32,572 nt of DNA from Syntrophobacteraceae bacterium (lineage in GTDB: Bacteria > Desulfobacterota > Syntrophobacteria > Syntrophobacterales > Syntrophobacteraceae), in NCBI GenBank assembly GCA_003165235.1, contig PLSV01000141.1, forward strand, positions 19,952 through 52,523, given 5' to 3'. The translations under genes and the position numbers were made by a program. The notes under the pieces were generated by a model. The model was not told where the DNA came from. It saw only the letters and a list, made by a program, of their open reading frames with translations, and searched no databases. Position 1 is the stretch's first letter; the number at the start of each line of letters is the position of its first letter. Shown piece after piece: positions 32,004 to 32,572 of this stretch.

Positions 32004-32572
32004 TCATCCTGCCGCAGCGATTCTGAGCGGCTTCTCCGTAAACTGGCAGACTCCGGCCGGGCAGTGATGGTCTCTAATGTGCGACTCGTATTCATCCCTG
32101 AAATAGCGGAGCGTGCTGTAGATGGGGTTCGGACAGGTATTTCCAAGTCCGCAGAGGCTGGTCTCCTTCACCATCAGGCAGAGTTCCTCCAGCTTGGTCA
32201 GGTCTTCCATCGTCGCGCTTCCGTTCGTAATCTTGACGAGCATCCGGTGCATCTGCACCGTTCCGCCCCGGCACGGGCCGCACTTACCGCAGCTCTCATC
32301 CATGCAAAATTCCATGAAGAACTTGGCCACGTCGGGCATGCAGCTTCGGTCGTCCATAACGATCAGACCGCCCGAACCCATAATTGAGCCGAGCTTCTGA
32401 AGGGTTTCATAGTCTATCGGCGTATCGAGATATTCAGCCGGGATACATCCGCCCGAAGGGCCCCCGGTCTGGGCGGCCTTGAACGGATGCCCGCTCGAAG
32501 TGCCCCCGCCTATGTCAAAGACGATTTCCCGCAAGGTGATCCCGATGGGAACCTCGATGAGGCCGGTGTTGA
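32004..32572 (-). CDS. hoxF: Hydrogenase diaphorase flavoprotein HoxF (NuoF-like), C-terminal part
   Basis: Partial: the reading frame runs off the window edge at 32572, leaving the last 188 residues. This piece has the end of the NADH/FMN domain ([20 protein letters not shown]), [12 protein letters not shown], and the 4Fe-4S site [12 protein letters not shown] with the fourth Cys in SLCGLG, followed by DEYESHI. NuoF/HoxF oxidises NADH or reduces NAD. The C-terminus stops soon after HCPAGVCQF, without the extra ferredoxin domain found in HydB-type subunits of FeFe hydrogenases, which fits a Hox enzyme. The FMN/NADH-binding N-terminus and any hoxE are outside the window. Confidence 0.9.
   Translation of the reverse strand, partial: NTGLIEVPIGITLREIVFDIGGGTSSGHPFKAAQTGGPSGGCIPAEYLDTPIDYETLQKLGSIMGSGGLIVMDDRSCMPDVAKFFMEFCMDESCGKCGPCRGGTVQMHRMLVKITNGSATMEDLTKLEELCLMVKETSLCGLGNTCPNPIYSTLRYFRDEYESHIRDHHCPAGVCQFTEKPLRIAAAG

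Overview
The window looks like chromosomal DNA of an anaerobic Gram-negative bacterium, most likely a Desulfobacterota (deltaproteobacterial, Syntrophobacter-like) lineage. This is inferred from the gene mix (Fe-S flavoenzyme for 4-hydroxybutyryl-CoA, NAD-type NiFe hydrogenase, type IV pilus assembly genes, sigma-54 activator); no rRNA or tRNA is present to place it firmly.

Layout. 77-4745 (minus): a lipoprotein YkuD-fold L,D-transpeptidase homologue downstream of a type IV pilus operon pilM-pilN-pilO-pilQ that lacks pilP. 4813-5600 (plus): lepB with its own promoter, a TTG start and a rho-independent terminator. 5599-8708: a NamZ/DUF1343 gene (minus), a possible tiny membrane ORF, and a GlcD-type FAD oxidase (plus). 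8709-14745: a surface-polysaccharide region with a non-coding, inverted-repeat-rich stretch, an AT-rich DUF2142 membrane protein fused to TPR repeats, two decayed glycosyltransferase genes that converge on the same point, an intact GT2 glycosyltransferase and a UDP-galactopyranose-mutase-like FAD protein. 14833-18062: oligoendopeptidase F overlapping pyruvate kinase. 18092-21126 (minus): a ChrA chromate transporter, a Met-rich exported protein and a Tat-exported metallo-beta-lactamase-fold protein.

21380-27993 is the most interesting block. A minus-strand operon encodes a 12-TM-type permease, 4-hydroxybutyryl-CoA dehydratase (AbfD), an Nfu Fe-S carrier, a small six-cysteine CGGC protein and 4-hydroxybutyrate CoA-transferase (AbfT). 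A near-consensus sigma-54 promoter (26337-26351) lies 67 nt upstream of the predicted transcript's first start codon. A divergent PAS-AAA+-Fis enhancer-binding protein is encoded next to it, and two tandem GTGC-N6-GCAC palindromes sit in the shared intergenic region. The set reads as a self-contained, inducible module: uptake, CoA activation, Fe-S assembly support and dehydration of 4-hydroxybutyrate to crotonyl-CoA.

28431-32572 (minus): a bidirectional Hox-type NiFe hydrogenase operon, hoxF (cut by the window edge), hoxU, hoxY, hoxH and a maturation endopeptidase. It could exchange the NADH made by crotonyl-CoA oxidation with H2. The functional link between the two blocks is inference.
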